Below are positions 43,663 to 54,361 of a stretch of DNA of 64,000 nucleotides, in pieces (positions within the stretch are counted from its first letter, which is position 1; each line of letters begins with the position of its first letter). The DNA comes from Phytophthora quininea (taxonomy: Eukaryota > Oomycota > Peronosporomycetes > Peronosporales > Peronosporaceae): NCBI GenBank assembly GCA_011947345.1, contig JAAVTG010000428.1, positions 1-64,000 of the forward strand. The letters run 5' to 3'. The notes under the pieces were generated by a model. The model ran no database searches and was not told the DNA's origin. It worked only from the letters and a program-made list of their open reading frames with translations. Both the position numbers and the translations under genes were made by a program.

Positions 43663-45658
43663 TTGCCAGTCGTGGGCGGGTACATCAGCGTTCGTGTGCA
43701 TGATGCTGAGACCAGCACTCCTGACAATGAGTTTGCGGAAGAAGTTCTAACTAGTCCTAAAAACGAAAACGTACTCGACCTCGTCGGCGCCGACACGACC
43801 TACTACCTCGTCGCCGGCGAGTGGAGCGTGGGTCGCAAGCGCTGCCACTTCAACTTCCACGGCTCCATCTCCCGCACTCACGCGCTCATCCGCGTGGGCT
43901 CCCTGTCCCCAGAACAGCTCTCCGACCCGTCCAGTCGTCCTTCCTTGGAACTTGTAGACCAGGACTCTCGCTTCGGGTCCTTTGTCAACCAGGATCAATG
44001 CTTCGGGGCTCGCAGACTGCGCCACGGCGATGAGATCTCCTTCGGCGCCAAGCGGACGGTGCTGCGGGTGCGCTACCAAGTGTTCGTGCTGGTGGCGTCC
44101 CGTATCCAGCGGGCTAGTCGGACCCAAGTCAATGAAACGTGCCAACGCATCGGCATGCACTTAGTGGCTGCCGAGAGCCAAGAGGCGACGCACTGCATCA
44201 TGGACCCAGGCAAAATCGTAGCAACTGTGAAAGTTCTTTGGGCTCTAGTGTACAACCAGCCGGTGGTGTGCACGCCGTGGATCTACGCCATTCTAAACCG
44301 CTCGAGTCTGGCAGAGCCACTGCCAAGATGTGAGGATTTCTTACCGTCAGATCCGACGATGCCAGAAGTCGAAACGAATTACTTGCCGAACCCGTCGAGG
44401 AAGACGCTGTTCCGAGGGTTTGTGGTGGTGTTTCTGATGCCGCAGTCCATGCAGCACTTGGTTGCAGCTATGGACGGAGAAGTTATCAAAGCGTATCAAA
44501 GTTTTGAAGAAGATGAGCAATTGGTACGGGAGTTGGAGAAGCATGTACCAGGAAAGCAGGTATTGTTTGTGGAACCCGCGCAGAGTTCAGGGTTTTCGAA
44601 TACAGGACAACAGAGCGAGCGGATGCCGGCTGAAAGTGACCTGTCGAGCTCGTTTGCTGACGTGGAGAGGAGAGTGGGGCTGTTTCGATCAATGGGAGCC
44701 GTGTTCACGAGCGTGCCGGAACTTGCAGGCAGCGTAATTTACGCCAAACCGCCCACCGCTGCAAATGACAATACTTTCTGCAATAACCTGGCTAACTTTG
44801 TAGGTTCGTCCGTGCAAATGATGAGTTTTCCTGAACATCTTAGCTTGCGCTCGTCTACAAACACGTCGACGGCTGAGGGAAATGAGGATGAGGGTAGCGA
44901 TCCAGCTATCCAAGATCAAGAAGACGCACGCGAGTCAGAGAACGACGCGACCTCTGTCAACATCACGATTAAGGAAGACTCGCAGCAAATGACTGACTCG
45001 GGTTACGAAGAGCTCGAGGTTCGGCGTGCCAATGATCTGCCTCACTAATTCTTGTACAATAACTGGTTTGCCCTCTGCGCAGGTAACAGGAAGAGAAGAT
45101 ACAAACTTCAACATCATGCAGATTCCCATCAAAAACGAACCAGAGTTTCAAAAGCAAGGTTTGTGCTTTATCGTTGTTTTTTAACGTTGCTAGCCTCATA
45201 CTAACATTGCTACCGTGAAGTGCCGTCGACAAATATTCGAGATCTGGGGGCATCGCTTTCCCAGACAGACATCCCGAATACTGGCACTGCCTGGATATCG
45301 TCGCGTGATATCCAGCCGGGTGACGTCAGCCTGTTCTTAATGAACCAGCCGTCAAGCCGCGTGTTGTGAGCTGTGCTTTGATCGTAAAAAAGCGTGAGCC
45401 TGTGTGTCGCAACGCGAGAGAAGGAAATGGTTTGGTAAACTACAAGCGTTTCAAGAAAGGAAATGGCGTTGCGACTCGTACGGTAACAGCTTCTCTGTTC
45501 CCGAAGCAGACTGTTGTGGAAGTGAGCGTAACAGTGGACAATCCGGAGCGAGAAGTGCTTCAAGAAAACCTTGCGGCCATGGAAGAAGAAGAACGAATCG
45601 CAGAGGAATTGTTTGCTATGGGGAAGGAAGAGCGACGAAAGTCTATTTGGCTAGCTCG
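43663..45658 (+). CDS. Nibrin/NBS1-like DNA double-strand-break repair protein
   Basis: Subunit of the MRN complex (Mre11-Rad50-Nbs1), nuclear. Exon 1 (43663-45048) has an N-terminal FHA domain (YYLVAGEWSVGRKRCHFNFH, SISRTHALI, FGSFVNQ) and two BRCT-like segments (HLVAAESQEATHCIM...VVCTPWIY, and the following RKTLFRGFVVVFL). An acidic Ser-rich tail follows. Further short exons after 45080 carry FNIMQIPIKNEPEF and DIQPGDVSLF. Then, after a one-base break near 45345, NYKRFKKG at about 45442 resembles the Mre11-binding NFKxFKK motif. ERIAEELFAMGKEERRK (about 45590-45640) resembles the C-terminal ATM-binding acidic-aromatic motif. Domain order and both C-terminal motifs match nibrin. The exact stop and the splice sites after 45048 are not fixed. 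Start choice at 43663 is the track of the open frame; an alternative start downstream is possible. Confidence 0.78.
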
Positions 45659-46024
45659 CTTCTCGCGAAACGTGCTCGCCGTACCGACCATCATGTCATT
45701 CAATTCTCATTTGTTTATTCTCGCTGTCGGCAACGTTCCAAGGCCAACTGCTGCATTGATTTATTCTGATGGAGTAGCCATTTTGTCCAAGGAAGCTTGG
45801 TCTAGGCTTCATCGACCTCTGTCCAGGTTCGAACGAGCTTCGTGCGGATACTTAGCGTGCTGTTGGAGACCTGCAAAACCAGGTTGTCGTGAATACTTTG
45901 ATTTTAACAACACATACCTGCTGCGACGTGGCTGCGGGACGCTGCGCTTGAAGCCCGGCAGCTTGCATGTGAGCTTTCATTTTGGATTCACTCTCGAACT
46001 GGCGGAGATCAAGACAGAAGCAAG
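45659..46024. other. Intergenic
   Basis: The last nibrin frame stays open here but its translation no longer resembles the family. No other feature seen. Confidence 0.4.
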
Positions 46025-46900
46025 ATGGACACGGAAGCCTCTGACATCAAACGCCGCCTACAACAACTATGGCAAATAGGCTACATGGTTATTAAGGGCG
46101 CGCTTGCGATCGATTTTGTCAACAGCGTGGTCAAGAACCAAGAAGAGCAAGACGGGACGGGAAAGCGTCGAAGGGAATAGACTATATGCCTCGCTGGCCA
46201 AGAAGAACACAAAGTCTTTCCAAAAGCAGCACGGCGCCTTGTCCATCCGTATGGCATGGCTTGGGCAATTGAAGACTGGACAATCGCAACCAATTTCGCC
46301 GGAGTGAAGGAGCAGACACTGAGAGTGTCTTACCCCATTCAAGACGTCCCGAACGGACTCAAGACGAATTCGATGACCATCCAGGCCAGCCTGATCATCG
46401 AGCTAGAGGCTTGCTCAAGGTTTGTGATGTACAGGCGATGCTTCGGCGCGATCACTAACCCAGCAGCCCGAGAATTTATCACTCTCGACCCAGGCGGTTG
46501 TGTGATCTTGCGTGGTGATTTAGTGTACTGCGCGGCGGCTTCGACCGCAATGTCGTGCCACGCTCAGAGCAAATTAATCGTCACAGGCAGTACTCTGACC
46601 AAGCAGACTCCCGATTCGGTTGCTGAGAAGCGATACAAATGCACGCACTGCCCCGTGCTGGTAAACACTGTTAGTGCTTTACACGACCACACGAAGTGGT
46701 GCCAATGCAATCCAGACCGAGCGAAGACTGTTGCCAGATACAAGGCCTGGAACTATCGAGGCATGAATTGCCAAAAGTGCGGGAAATGGTACCAGGTGAA
46801 ACAAAGCTGCTACGCGCATGAGCGACGACATAGAAAGAAGGAGGAGGCTGAAGGGCAAGAGCGGAATAAGGTGGCTGAGGCGTTCGAGCGAGGACAATAG
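46025..46900 (+). CDS. Oxygenase-fold-like protein with two C2H2-type fingers (frame-broken)
   Basis: ATG 46025 opens MDTEASDIKRRLQQLWQIGY followed by VIKGALAIDFVNSVVKNQ, which resembles the start of 2-oxoglutarate/Fe(II) oxygenases ('L...GYVVI'). A TAG at about 46178 ends this frame. From 46250 to 46900 another frame continues MAWAIEDWTIATNFAGVKEQ, then GGCVILRGDLVYCAAAST, similar to the GD-x-V-H strand of the double-stranded beta-helix fold. Two zinc-finger-like units follow: CTHCPVLVNTVSALHDH and CQKCGKWYQVKQSCYAHERRH. The iron-binding His positions cannot be assigned, so enzyme activity is doubtful. Such genes often accompany oomycete transposons, but that link is inference. It ends about 100 bp before the Gypsy LTR. 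Confidence 0.45.
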
Positions 46901-46943
46901 CCAAGCAAAGGTGGCGTACTGTACACGCTGCAAGCCCATTGTC

Positions 46944-46983
46944 ACTGAGAGGATATCACCGAGAGGTTCTCAGTGATATAGTA
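46944..46983. repeat. Inverted repeat (hairpin)
   Basis: CACTGAGAGGATATCACCGA and GAGGTTCTCAGTGATA form an imperfect inverted repeat built on (T)CACTGAGA / TCTCAGTGA, just after the stop of the finger gene. It could act as a 3'-end structure or be a short element end. Confidence 0.4.
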
Positions 46984-46999
46984 TATGTAACAACCATGG

Positions 47000-47572
47000 T
47001 GTGACGGAATTGCCGTCAGCGACAACATGTTGCAGACGACAACCCCGTCAATACGTTTTGAGACTATCCAGATTATGCTGGATAGCTGGCTATCTTTATG
47101 GTAGTAAACATACATACATAAAGCGTTCCTATTGGTCGAGGGCTTCAAGTTCAAGATTACACCTTCTAGGTGTCTCAAGAACGTCCCATAATCTTTACTC
47201 TGATTGGCTCTTAAGTTCTACGGATTTGAAAGAATCCAGTTATTGATGGATTCTTGATTATGGGACGCATCAAGAAGATTCAAGATTCGAGCTACGTTTC
47301 CAGTTAGGAGCTGTTCATTGGTAGAATTAGGATTCATATGGACTTAGAGAATTGATAGGCTTTAGGATGGGAACTGGATTTCCCTTTGCGTGTCCCCAAC
47401 GCGCGCTAGCAAGATAAACCCGCCAGATCAATCTCACTTCTCAAATTCTACTTCCAGGGCCAAGGCGCCTCCTCCAGCTGCGCCACCGCCAGTCTCCGCC
47501 GTTCGCCGTCTCCGCCAACTCGTCGCCGCCGCCGTCTCGCCCCAACGCTCCTCGCCCGCGCTACGTGTTACA
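47000..47572 (+). repeat. Gypsy left LTR
   Basis: 573 bp, TG...CA ends. The inner 3' part has the CT/CG-rich GCCGCCGCCGTCTCGCC stretch. Contains TGACTC-like and CCAAT-like bits but no clear promoter that I can fix. Confidence 0.93.
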
Positions 47573-47977
47573 TAGTAGCACTCGTCGTGTCAAGCTTCGG
47601 TTCAAGTGCAAGAGTTCAAGGCCAAGAGGTTTCTCGTGGCCACATACGTGGGAAGCGAGCTTACCTGTAGCTAATAGAGCCAGCCACATCGTGGGGAAGC
47701 TCTGGGCTGCGAACGTGCTGTTAAACTCGGTGCGCTCTTTGTGAGTCGTGCGCACAACACACTGTGTGGCTTGTGGTGCCTTTTGGTATCGCTTGGGGGC
47801 TTTAGTCTCCGCCTAGAACAGTCGTGCTGCACGCTCCCTAGCTGCGTGGGGTTGCCACCAGAAGTCGGTTCAGTGCTAGGGCGCCTGCATCGTATCTGCT
47901 AACGCGGATCATCGGTGTAGAAGCAAACGGTCCCTTGCTACCCGGTGGTAATTCCTTGCCTCACCTCCCACTGGTAC

Positions 47978-48369
47978 ATGACCCGATTCAAAAAGGGCCA
48001 CAGTCAACGCAACACTAAGCCGAGCAAGCGGAACGTCAAAGTAACCTCGACGTCTACGCCAAAACCCGCTCCTCAGCCGATTGCTGCAATTGACACCAGT
48101 CTATTCTGCCTCCCGGAAAAGGCGGAAAAGTTCGCAGAGTTGCAACTCGATCTCCTCAACCAAGTCAAAAGACTAAGAGGATTATCGCTCGGTTCCGCAA
48201 AGACACTTGTTGGATTAAGGACCTTGAGATCGAGCAGCAAGTCGACCGCCTGTTAAACTCAGCGAACTACTGCCTTCTAGACTGTGAAGACCGCATAGCG
48301 GCAAAGCTAAATCGCGTGATCCGTGTAAAGCTGACCAAGACTAGCCCAGAAAAGCGTAAAACGAATTGA
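47978..48369 (+). CDS. Gypsy leader ORF upstream of gag
   Basis: About 130 codons between the left LTR and gag: MTRFKKGHSQRNTKPSKRNV (very basic), then AEKFAELQLDLLNQVKRLRG. After a one-base break near 48180 it continues DLEIEQQVDRLLNSANYCLL and RIAAKLNRVIRVKL to a TGA at 48367. Basic N-terminus plus helical, possibly coiled-coil C-terminus. Not a standard Gypsy gene; unknown function. Confidence 0.45.
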
Positions 48370-48425
48370 GTTAGTTCTCTTCTAATTTTAGGGTAAAAGT
48401 TTGGGTTTTGGAGAAGTTTTAAGGA

Positions 48426-50100
48426 GTGCTGAGAAGTCCAGCTATCGCGGCCACTAGAAGAGGTCGTGGAGCTGAGCACCCATCACGGAACCCTCGTCCT
48501 CGCCAACAAAGCAGAGCAAATGCGGCGAGTGACGCTGAGGCTACCCGTCCGGCTACGCGTTCAAGTACACGCAATAATCAGGCTGAGTCAGCCCCTACAG
48601 CCGCTGCTGCTGCCCAAGCTCCTTCGGGACCGGACACGATGTCCATGCAGCAATTGCTATTGTATATAACACAACAGCAGCAACAGTATCAAGCACAAAT
48701 GCAAGCACAAATACAGCAGGCGAATGAACGCTTCGAGTTTCTCGTCGCGTCCAGAGGTGATCACAAGAAGAAGGACCCTCCTGTTTATGAGGGAAAATAT
48801 GGCGAAGACATTGAGCTATGGATCTTTGCCACGGAACAGTACTACGCCAACAAACGCCAGTTAATGGAAGCAGAGTCGTCAGATTTTGTGACGCTAATAT
48901 CCAGCAACCTGGGCAAGTCCGTGTTGAATTGGTATCGTGCCTTTATAGCGGACTGTGAGCGTGTGAATGTTCACAAGACGTGGTCACTGTTCAAGAGCCA
49001 GTTGCGTACGCGCTTCAGGCCTAAGGACTTTGAATATGACCTTCGCGAGCGTATGTTTCACTTGAAGCAAAAGGAGACAATTCATGAGTATGTCTCCAAA
49101 TTCCAAGACTTGTTGTCTCAGACCGAGTTGGATATCAGTGAACTGGAGAAGCGTTTCTTTTTCCAGAACGGACTACGCGAAGAAACAGCGAAGAAGATCA
49201 AGGAAGAAAGTCCTGGTACGCTACAAGAGGTTATTCAAATTGCCTCTAACTTCGAGTTTGCACATTACTCGGGGAAACCACCTCGAGCTCCGTCCAAGCA
49301 ACCTACAGGAAAGGATGCATCAAGTTCTCGTCCACCCAAGCAGAAGCAACAATCAGCGAAACGATCTGAGAAGAAGGGCAAGAAGGACGACTGGACGAAG
49401 ACAGCTACGTGCAACAATTGTGGGGAGAAGGGACATTTCTCGCTGCAGTGCAAGAAGCCTAAAAGTAAAGAGGCTAATCGCTTTATGAGCGGATCGGTGT
49501 ATGCAATTCTCGAAGTCGAAGCTCAAGCGTACAAAGATGAAGATCAGAAGGAAGAAGTCTCTATCTTCATCGACAATGGAAGTAGCCTTTACGACGTGAC
49601 CGAAGAATTGGTCAAGAAACTCGAACTGGAAGTCAAAGAGCACGAACTTATGCAAGTCGACTTAGGATATGATCAAATCGTCCATCGTCGCCGTCGCACT
49701 GTTGACATGAACTTAGCCATTCCTGGCTTTCCAGTTTCGTTGAAAACCTTCCAAGTTATGCCTGTTCCGGAGAAGAAAGACGTCGTACTAGGTATGGTGT
49801 GGCTCCGTGAGCAGAACCCAGATATTAACTGGGAAACGTTGCAAATCAAACCTCGCAACAATACAACAGCCAGTCCGATTCAAGTCAAACTGTCCAGTCC
49901 GACCAAACGTCCAGCAAGACGTGTATCTGGAAGACGCTATGCTCGTTTGGATAAAAGTCGCGAGATTTTCAACTTCTATCGCCATCACGGTCACCAAGGA
50001 CGACACGGTTCTACGAAGATCATTTCGTCAAACCAGTTTCTTCGAATGCTTCGAAAGGACAAGGACATTGAAGCTGTATTCATGATCAACCCCATGACTC
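48426..50100 (+). CDS. Gypsy gag and protease
   Basis: Gag begins with a Gln/Ala-rich N-terminus (the first in-frame ATG is near 48637; the frame is open from 48426). The retrotransposon gag core is YEGKYGEDIELWIFATEQYY...WSLFKSQLRTRFRPKDFE...YVSKFQDLLSQTELD. Zinc knuckle CNNCGEKGHFSLQC at about 49410. Protease follows in the same frame with IDNGSSLYDVTEELVKKL at about 49565, where DNGS stands for the usual D-S/T-G. Linker includes LRMLRKDKDIEAVFMINP. A one-base loss in CCCC near 50092 shifts into pol. Confidence 0.85.
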
Positions 50101-53100
50101 CGAGAAGGCTGAACGCTTCAAGAGTCAAGGTTGGGAGGCTCTCAAGGACAATCCTGCGTATCCAGTATTGCGCAAGTATGCGGACACAGTTTTCCGTACG
50201 GAACTCCCTAATGAGACGCCACCGGTACGTGAAGGTATCGAGCATGAGATCCTGCTGAAACCTGGAACTCAGCCAGTTTCGGTGAAGCAGTGGCGCCAAA
50301 GTCCTGAGCAACGCCAGATTATACAAGACTGGACCAAAGAAATGGTCCAGGCAGGCATTATACGACCAAGTACGTCAGCTTTTAGTGCACCAACGTTCTG
50401 TGTGAAGAAGCCAGTTGGATGGCGTATCGTGCACGACTTTCGTCAGCTGAATCTAGCGACAATCTTGCCAGCAATCCCAATGCCGCGGAAGGAAGATACC
50501 TTTGACGCGATGGCAGGCAGCTTTTGGTATTCGTGCATGGATCTACTCTGGGGATATTACCAAGTCAAGCTAAGGGAATCCGATATACCCTTTACAGCGT
50601 TTTCGACTCCAGACGGTCTTTTTGAATACCTCGTCACTCCCATTGGACTCAGTGGTAGTCCAGGAACGTTTAATCGCCTTTTACAGAAGGTTTTCCGGGA
50701 TTTACGTGACGTGATGCGAATCTATTTCGATGACATCTATGTGTTCACTAAAAGTGAAGATGTCTCTGAGCACCTCGAGGCTTTGGATCGAGTGCTCAAG
50801 CGCTGTGAAGAGCAGAAGCTCTACATCAAGTTGTCCAAATGCCAGTTTTGCGTGGATGAAATTCCATGCCTGGGCGACTTTGTTGGGCGCAACGGTGTCC
50901 GTATGGACCCAGATAAGGTCAAGATCATTGCCGATTGGCCTATTCCAAAGACAAAGAAGCAAATGGAAAGCTTCTTGGGGACAACTGTGTACGTCTCCAG
51001 ATTCTGCAAGGATTTTGCTCAATTTGCAGGTCCTTTGCATGAAAGTATCAAGGGCAAACGGTCTCGTGAGCCAATCCAGCTCACTGAAGACCAATTGCGA
51101 TGCTTTGAAGAACTCAAGCGTCGCTTATCGTCTCCACCTGTCCTCAAACTTCCTGATTTTTCAAAGCCTTTTGGCATCAGGATGGACGCCTCGAACTTCG
51201 CGATCGGGGGAGTCTTGTTTCAAAACGAGGGAGGGTTGGAACATCCAATTGCTTTTACTGGTCGAAAGATGAAACCCGCTGAGCTGAATTACCCAGTTCG
51301 CGAACAAGAGCTGCTCGCAATTATGCATGCTCTGAAGACATGGCGCGTCTATCTGTTGGACAAGCCGTTTACTGTCGAAACCGACCACAAGAGTATTGAG
51401 ATGATTCTGACACAGAAGACGACTAACCGAAGGATTGCCCGTTGGTTCAATGAACTTGCTGAGTTCCAGCCACTATTCAAGTGGATTCCTGGAGAAACCA
51501 ATACTGTAGCAGATGCGCTATCAAGAAAGCCAGACTTCGAGCACAAGGCCGCTCAAGTCAGCCTAAAAGAACTTCTTGAGTCTGCTCAAAACCGCGAAAT
51601 TGTGGCGACGATGGTTGCCTCAAAGGTGACTGTCGCTCAATCAGCTAAGCAGATGTACTCAAGGAAGAAGGAACTACTATGGATTATCAAACGTCTGAAT
51701 GAAGGTGTCTCGATGCCACGTTATTCAATCAACGACGGCGTCTTATACTATCAGACAGGCGAAGATGAGACTCCACGTTTATACATTCCAGACGACGAAG
51801 ATCTCAAGAATCGCGTTATCTGTGAAAACCATGACTCAGTGTCAGCTGGTCATCCTGGGTATTATAAGACCTATTTGGCTGTTCGCGAAAAGTACTATTG
51901 GCCAAGAATGTCCAAGTATATCCAGCGCTATGTCAACACGTGTGAGATGTGTCAGCGCAACAAGGCTAGGCAAACAAAGCCACCAGGACTACTCCAATAG
52001 TTGGATGTTCCAAGAGGCAGATGGACTGATATATCCATAGATTTCATCGTGTCTCTTCCATCGACTAAAGAAGGATACAACTCGATTATGGTCATTGTTG
52101 ATCGTTTGACCAAGCGAGCCAAGTTCATTGCAACTAAGACAACAGAAGATTCTACGGAAATCGCAAACGTGTTCATGAAGAATTACGTCAAGGACCATGG
52201 CATGCCCAAGACCATTGTGTCCGATAGAGATACCAAGTTTACGTCTAAGTTTTGGCAAGCAACTATGACAGCTATGGGAACGCAGCACAAATTATCGTCT
52301 GCATTCCGGCCCCAAACTGACGGACAAACGGAAAGAACAAACCGTTTCATTGGAGACTATCTCCGAGGTGTCGTTAGTCCAGCCCAAAATGACTGGAATG
52401 ACTATCTCCACTTGGCAGAAATTGCCTACAATCGACGTGTACACTCTACGATAGGGATGTCACCGTTCGAAGCGGATCTAGGATATATACCCTACATGCC
52501 AGATGATGTGGCAGCAGATCCTGACTTTAAGAAGTTGGAGAAATCAGCGCAAGAGTTTTTGCTTCGACAAGAAACTCTGCTCAAGATCGCACAAGATCGC
52601 ATGAGCGAAGCGCAGGAGCGTATGAAGCATTACTACGACAAGAACAGACACGTGCAGGACTTTGAAGTCAACGATATGGTGCTGTTAGACGGAAAGAATA
52701 TGGACATCCGTCACAAGGGATATGCCCAGTCGAAGAAGCTCGCTCCAAGATACATTGGACCGTTTCCAGTGTTGAAGAAGATCTCGAAGGATTCCTATGA
52801 GTTGGGATTATCGAAGGGATTGAAGATGCACCCGGTGTTTCACACATCACTACTAAACCGTACAAGAAGGACACCAATCGTAAGCAAAAGGTGAACAAAC
52901 TGGTGTTAGCCGATGGCTCCGAGGGACAACTCGTTGAGGCCGTAATTGGGCATCGCAAGTACAAGGGGAAACCTCAGTACAAGGTTTGGTGGCTTGGCGA
53001 ATCGAAGTCAGAGGCCACCTGGGAGCCCGTGGAGAATCTAACGCAGATTCCCGGACTCATTGATCTCTATTGGGGAACTAAGAAGAGACCGAAGCCATTT

Positions 53101-53109
53101 TCGAAATAG
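50100..53109 (+). CDS. Gypsy pol: RT, RNase H, integrase, chromodomain
   Basis: RT: PTFCVKKPVGWRIVHDFRQL, FTAFSTPDGLFEYLVTPIGL, and the catalytic YFDDIYV. RNase H: FGIRMDASNFAIGGVLFQNE and TVETDHKSIE. Integrase HHCC zinc domain ends CEMCQRNKARQTKPPGLLQ. There an in-frame TAG (51998-52000) precedes the catalytic core (SIDFIVSLPSTKEGYNSI, VSDRDTKF, TDGQTERTNRF), with all three acidic residues present. C-terminus LAPRYIGPFPVLKKIS and HPVFHTSLL. After a one-base loss in an A-run near 52858 a chromodomain follows (VEAVIGHRKYKGKPQYKVWW, SEATWEPVENL), stopping at 53109. The chromodomain would guide integration to chromatin marks. Confidence 0.9.
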
Positions 53110-53131
53110 GCGTCTTCTTGAAGAGAGGTCA

Positions 53132-53704
53132 TGTGACGGAATTGCCGTCAGCGACAACATGTTGCAGACGACAACCCCGACAATACGTTTTGAGACTATC
53201 CAGATTATGCTGGATAGCTGGCTATCTTTATGGTAGTAAACATACATACATAAAGCGTTCCTATTGGTCGAGGGCTTCAAGTTCAAGATTACACCTTCTA
53301 GGTGTCTCAAGAACGTCCCATAATCTTTACTCTGATTGGCTCTTAAATTCTATGGATTTGAAAGAATCCAGTTATTGATGGATTCTTGATTATGGGACGC
53401 ATCAAGAAGATTCAAGATTCGAGCTACGTTTCCAGTTAGGAGCTGTTCATTGGTAGAATTAGGATTCATATGGACTTAGAGAATTGATAGGCTTTAGGAT
53501 GGGAACTGGATTTCCCTTTGCGTGTCCCCAACGCGCGCTAGCAAGATAAACCCGCCAGATCAATCTCACTTCTCAAATTCTACTTCCAGGGCCAAGGCGC
53601 CTCCTCCAGCTGCGCCACCGCCAGTCTCCGCCGTTCGCCGTCTCCGCCAACTCGTCGCCGCCGCCGTCTCGCCCCAACGCTCCTCGCCCGCGCTACGTGT
53701 TACA
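53132..53704 (+). repeat. Gypsy right LTR
   Basis: 573 bp. It is preceded by AAGAGAGGTCA, a candidate polypurine tract (53121-53131). It truncates the BED-finger gene on its right side. Confidence 0.93.
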
Positions 53705-54215
53705 GCAGGGCACTCTTTCGTGAGGTGCTTTAGCAAGTTCCCACTTGGCTTGCCATTTTTCTTAAGCCGATGGCAATATCTGCAACGACCGTGCTTCTTT
53801 CCATTCTCTTCCTCAATAGTATAGTGCTGCAAAATACCCAGACGAGGACGGCCAATAATTGCTGGTGGTGTCGAGGGTTGTCGCAACGGAGCTGGAGACC
53901 GTGGAGGCCTGGTTGATCCGGGCTGCGGCGAGTAAGTCACCTGCCGTGGAGTCCGTAATGGTCGCCTAGTTGCAGCCGGCGATTGAGAAGACTGCTGAGG
54001 TGAACCACGCATGGAATACGGGCTAAAACGAGGCGATCGCCTCGGCATCGGAGATTGCTCGGTATGGTTTCTGGGCGTGAAGCACTCGATACCAATGGAG
54101 ATGATACTGTCGAGGGCGGGGAAGCGCTACTAGCGTGCTGCTGCTGCGACTCAAAGCTGTCAGTGGTCATGGCGATCCTTTCGTTTTCTTCAATGATAGA
54201 GGGAAAGATCGCCAT
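53705..54215 (-). pseudogene. BED-type zinc finger protein, 3' end cut by Gypsy LTR
   Basis: Starts MAIFPSIIEENERIAMTTDS at 54215, Ser/Gln-rich. After a frame break near 54070 comes a Ser/Pro/Arg-rich linker (MPRRSPRFSPYSMRGSPQQS) and a BED-like finger CRYCHRLKKN...GNLLKHLTKEC (Cx2C...Hx4C). Coding sense stops exactly at the LTR border, so the gene was interrupted. BED fingers occur in hAT-type transposases and their domesticated relatives; the missing 3' part is not on the other side of the Gypsy element. Confidence 0.65.
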
Positions 54216-54361
54216 CGGTGGCTTTACTTTTGGAAGTCACTTCGAAGTGTTTTGAATTTTAGGTCGTTCTAAACATTCTGTATTCGTCCAATTCAAAACC
54301 ATCCCTACGCTGAACGGGCCACTTCGGAATCTACGCGGCAGGCCCAACCAACCAGCCAGCC

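Larger units (their letters stand above)
47000..53704 (+). mobile_element. Ty3/Gypsy chromovirus, full length
   Basis: Two 573-bp LTRs, both starting TGTGACGG and ending GTGTTACA, enclose a leader ORF, gag, protease, RT, RNase H, integrase and a chromodomain. The LTRs differ at only about three positions that I can see, so insertion is recent. The flanking 5-mers are CATGG (46995-46999) and GCAGG (53705-53709), which do not match, unlike the solo LTR of the same family. Confidence 0.93.

Noticed and set aside
45660..46079. Continuation of the last nibrin frame
   Set aside because: The frame stays open but similarity to nibrin ends with the acidic-aromatic motif; composition becomes random.
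50168..50258. Programmed ribosomal frameshift between Gypsy gag and pol
   Set aside because: The frame change maps to a CCCC run near 50092 inside continuous conserved sequence, like many other one-base breaks here; no slippery site with a downstream structure is evident.
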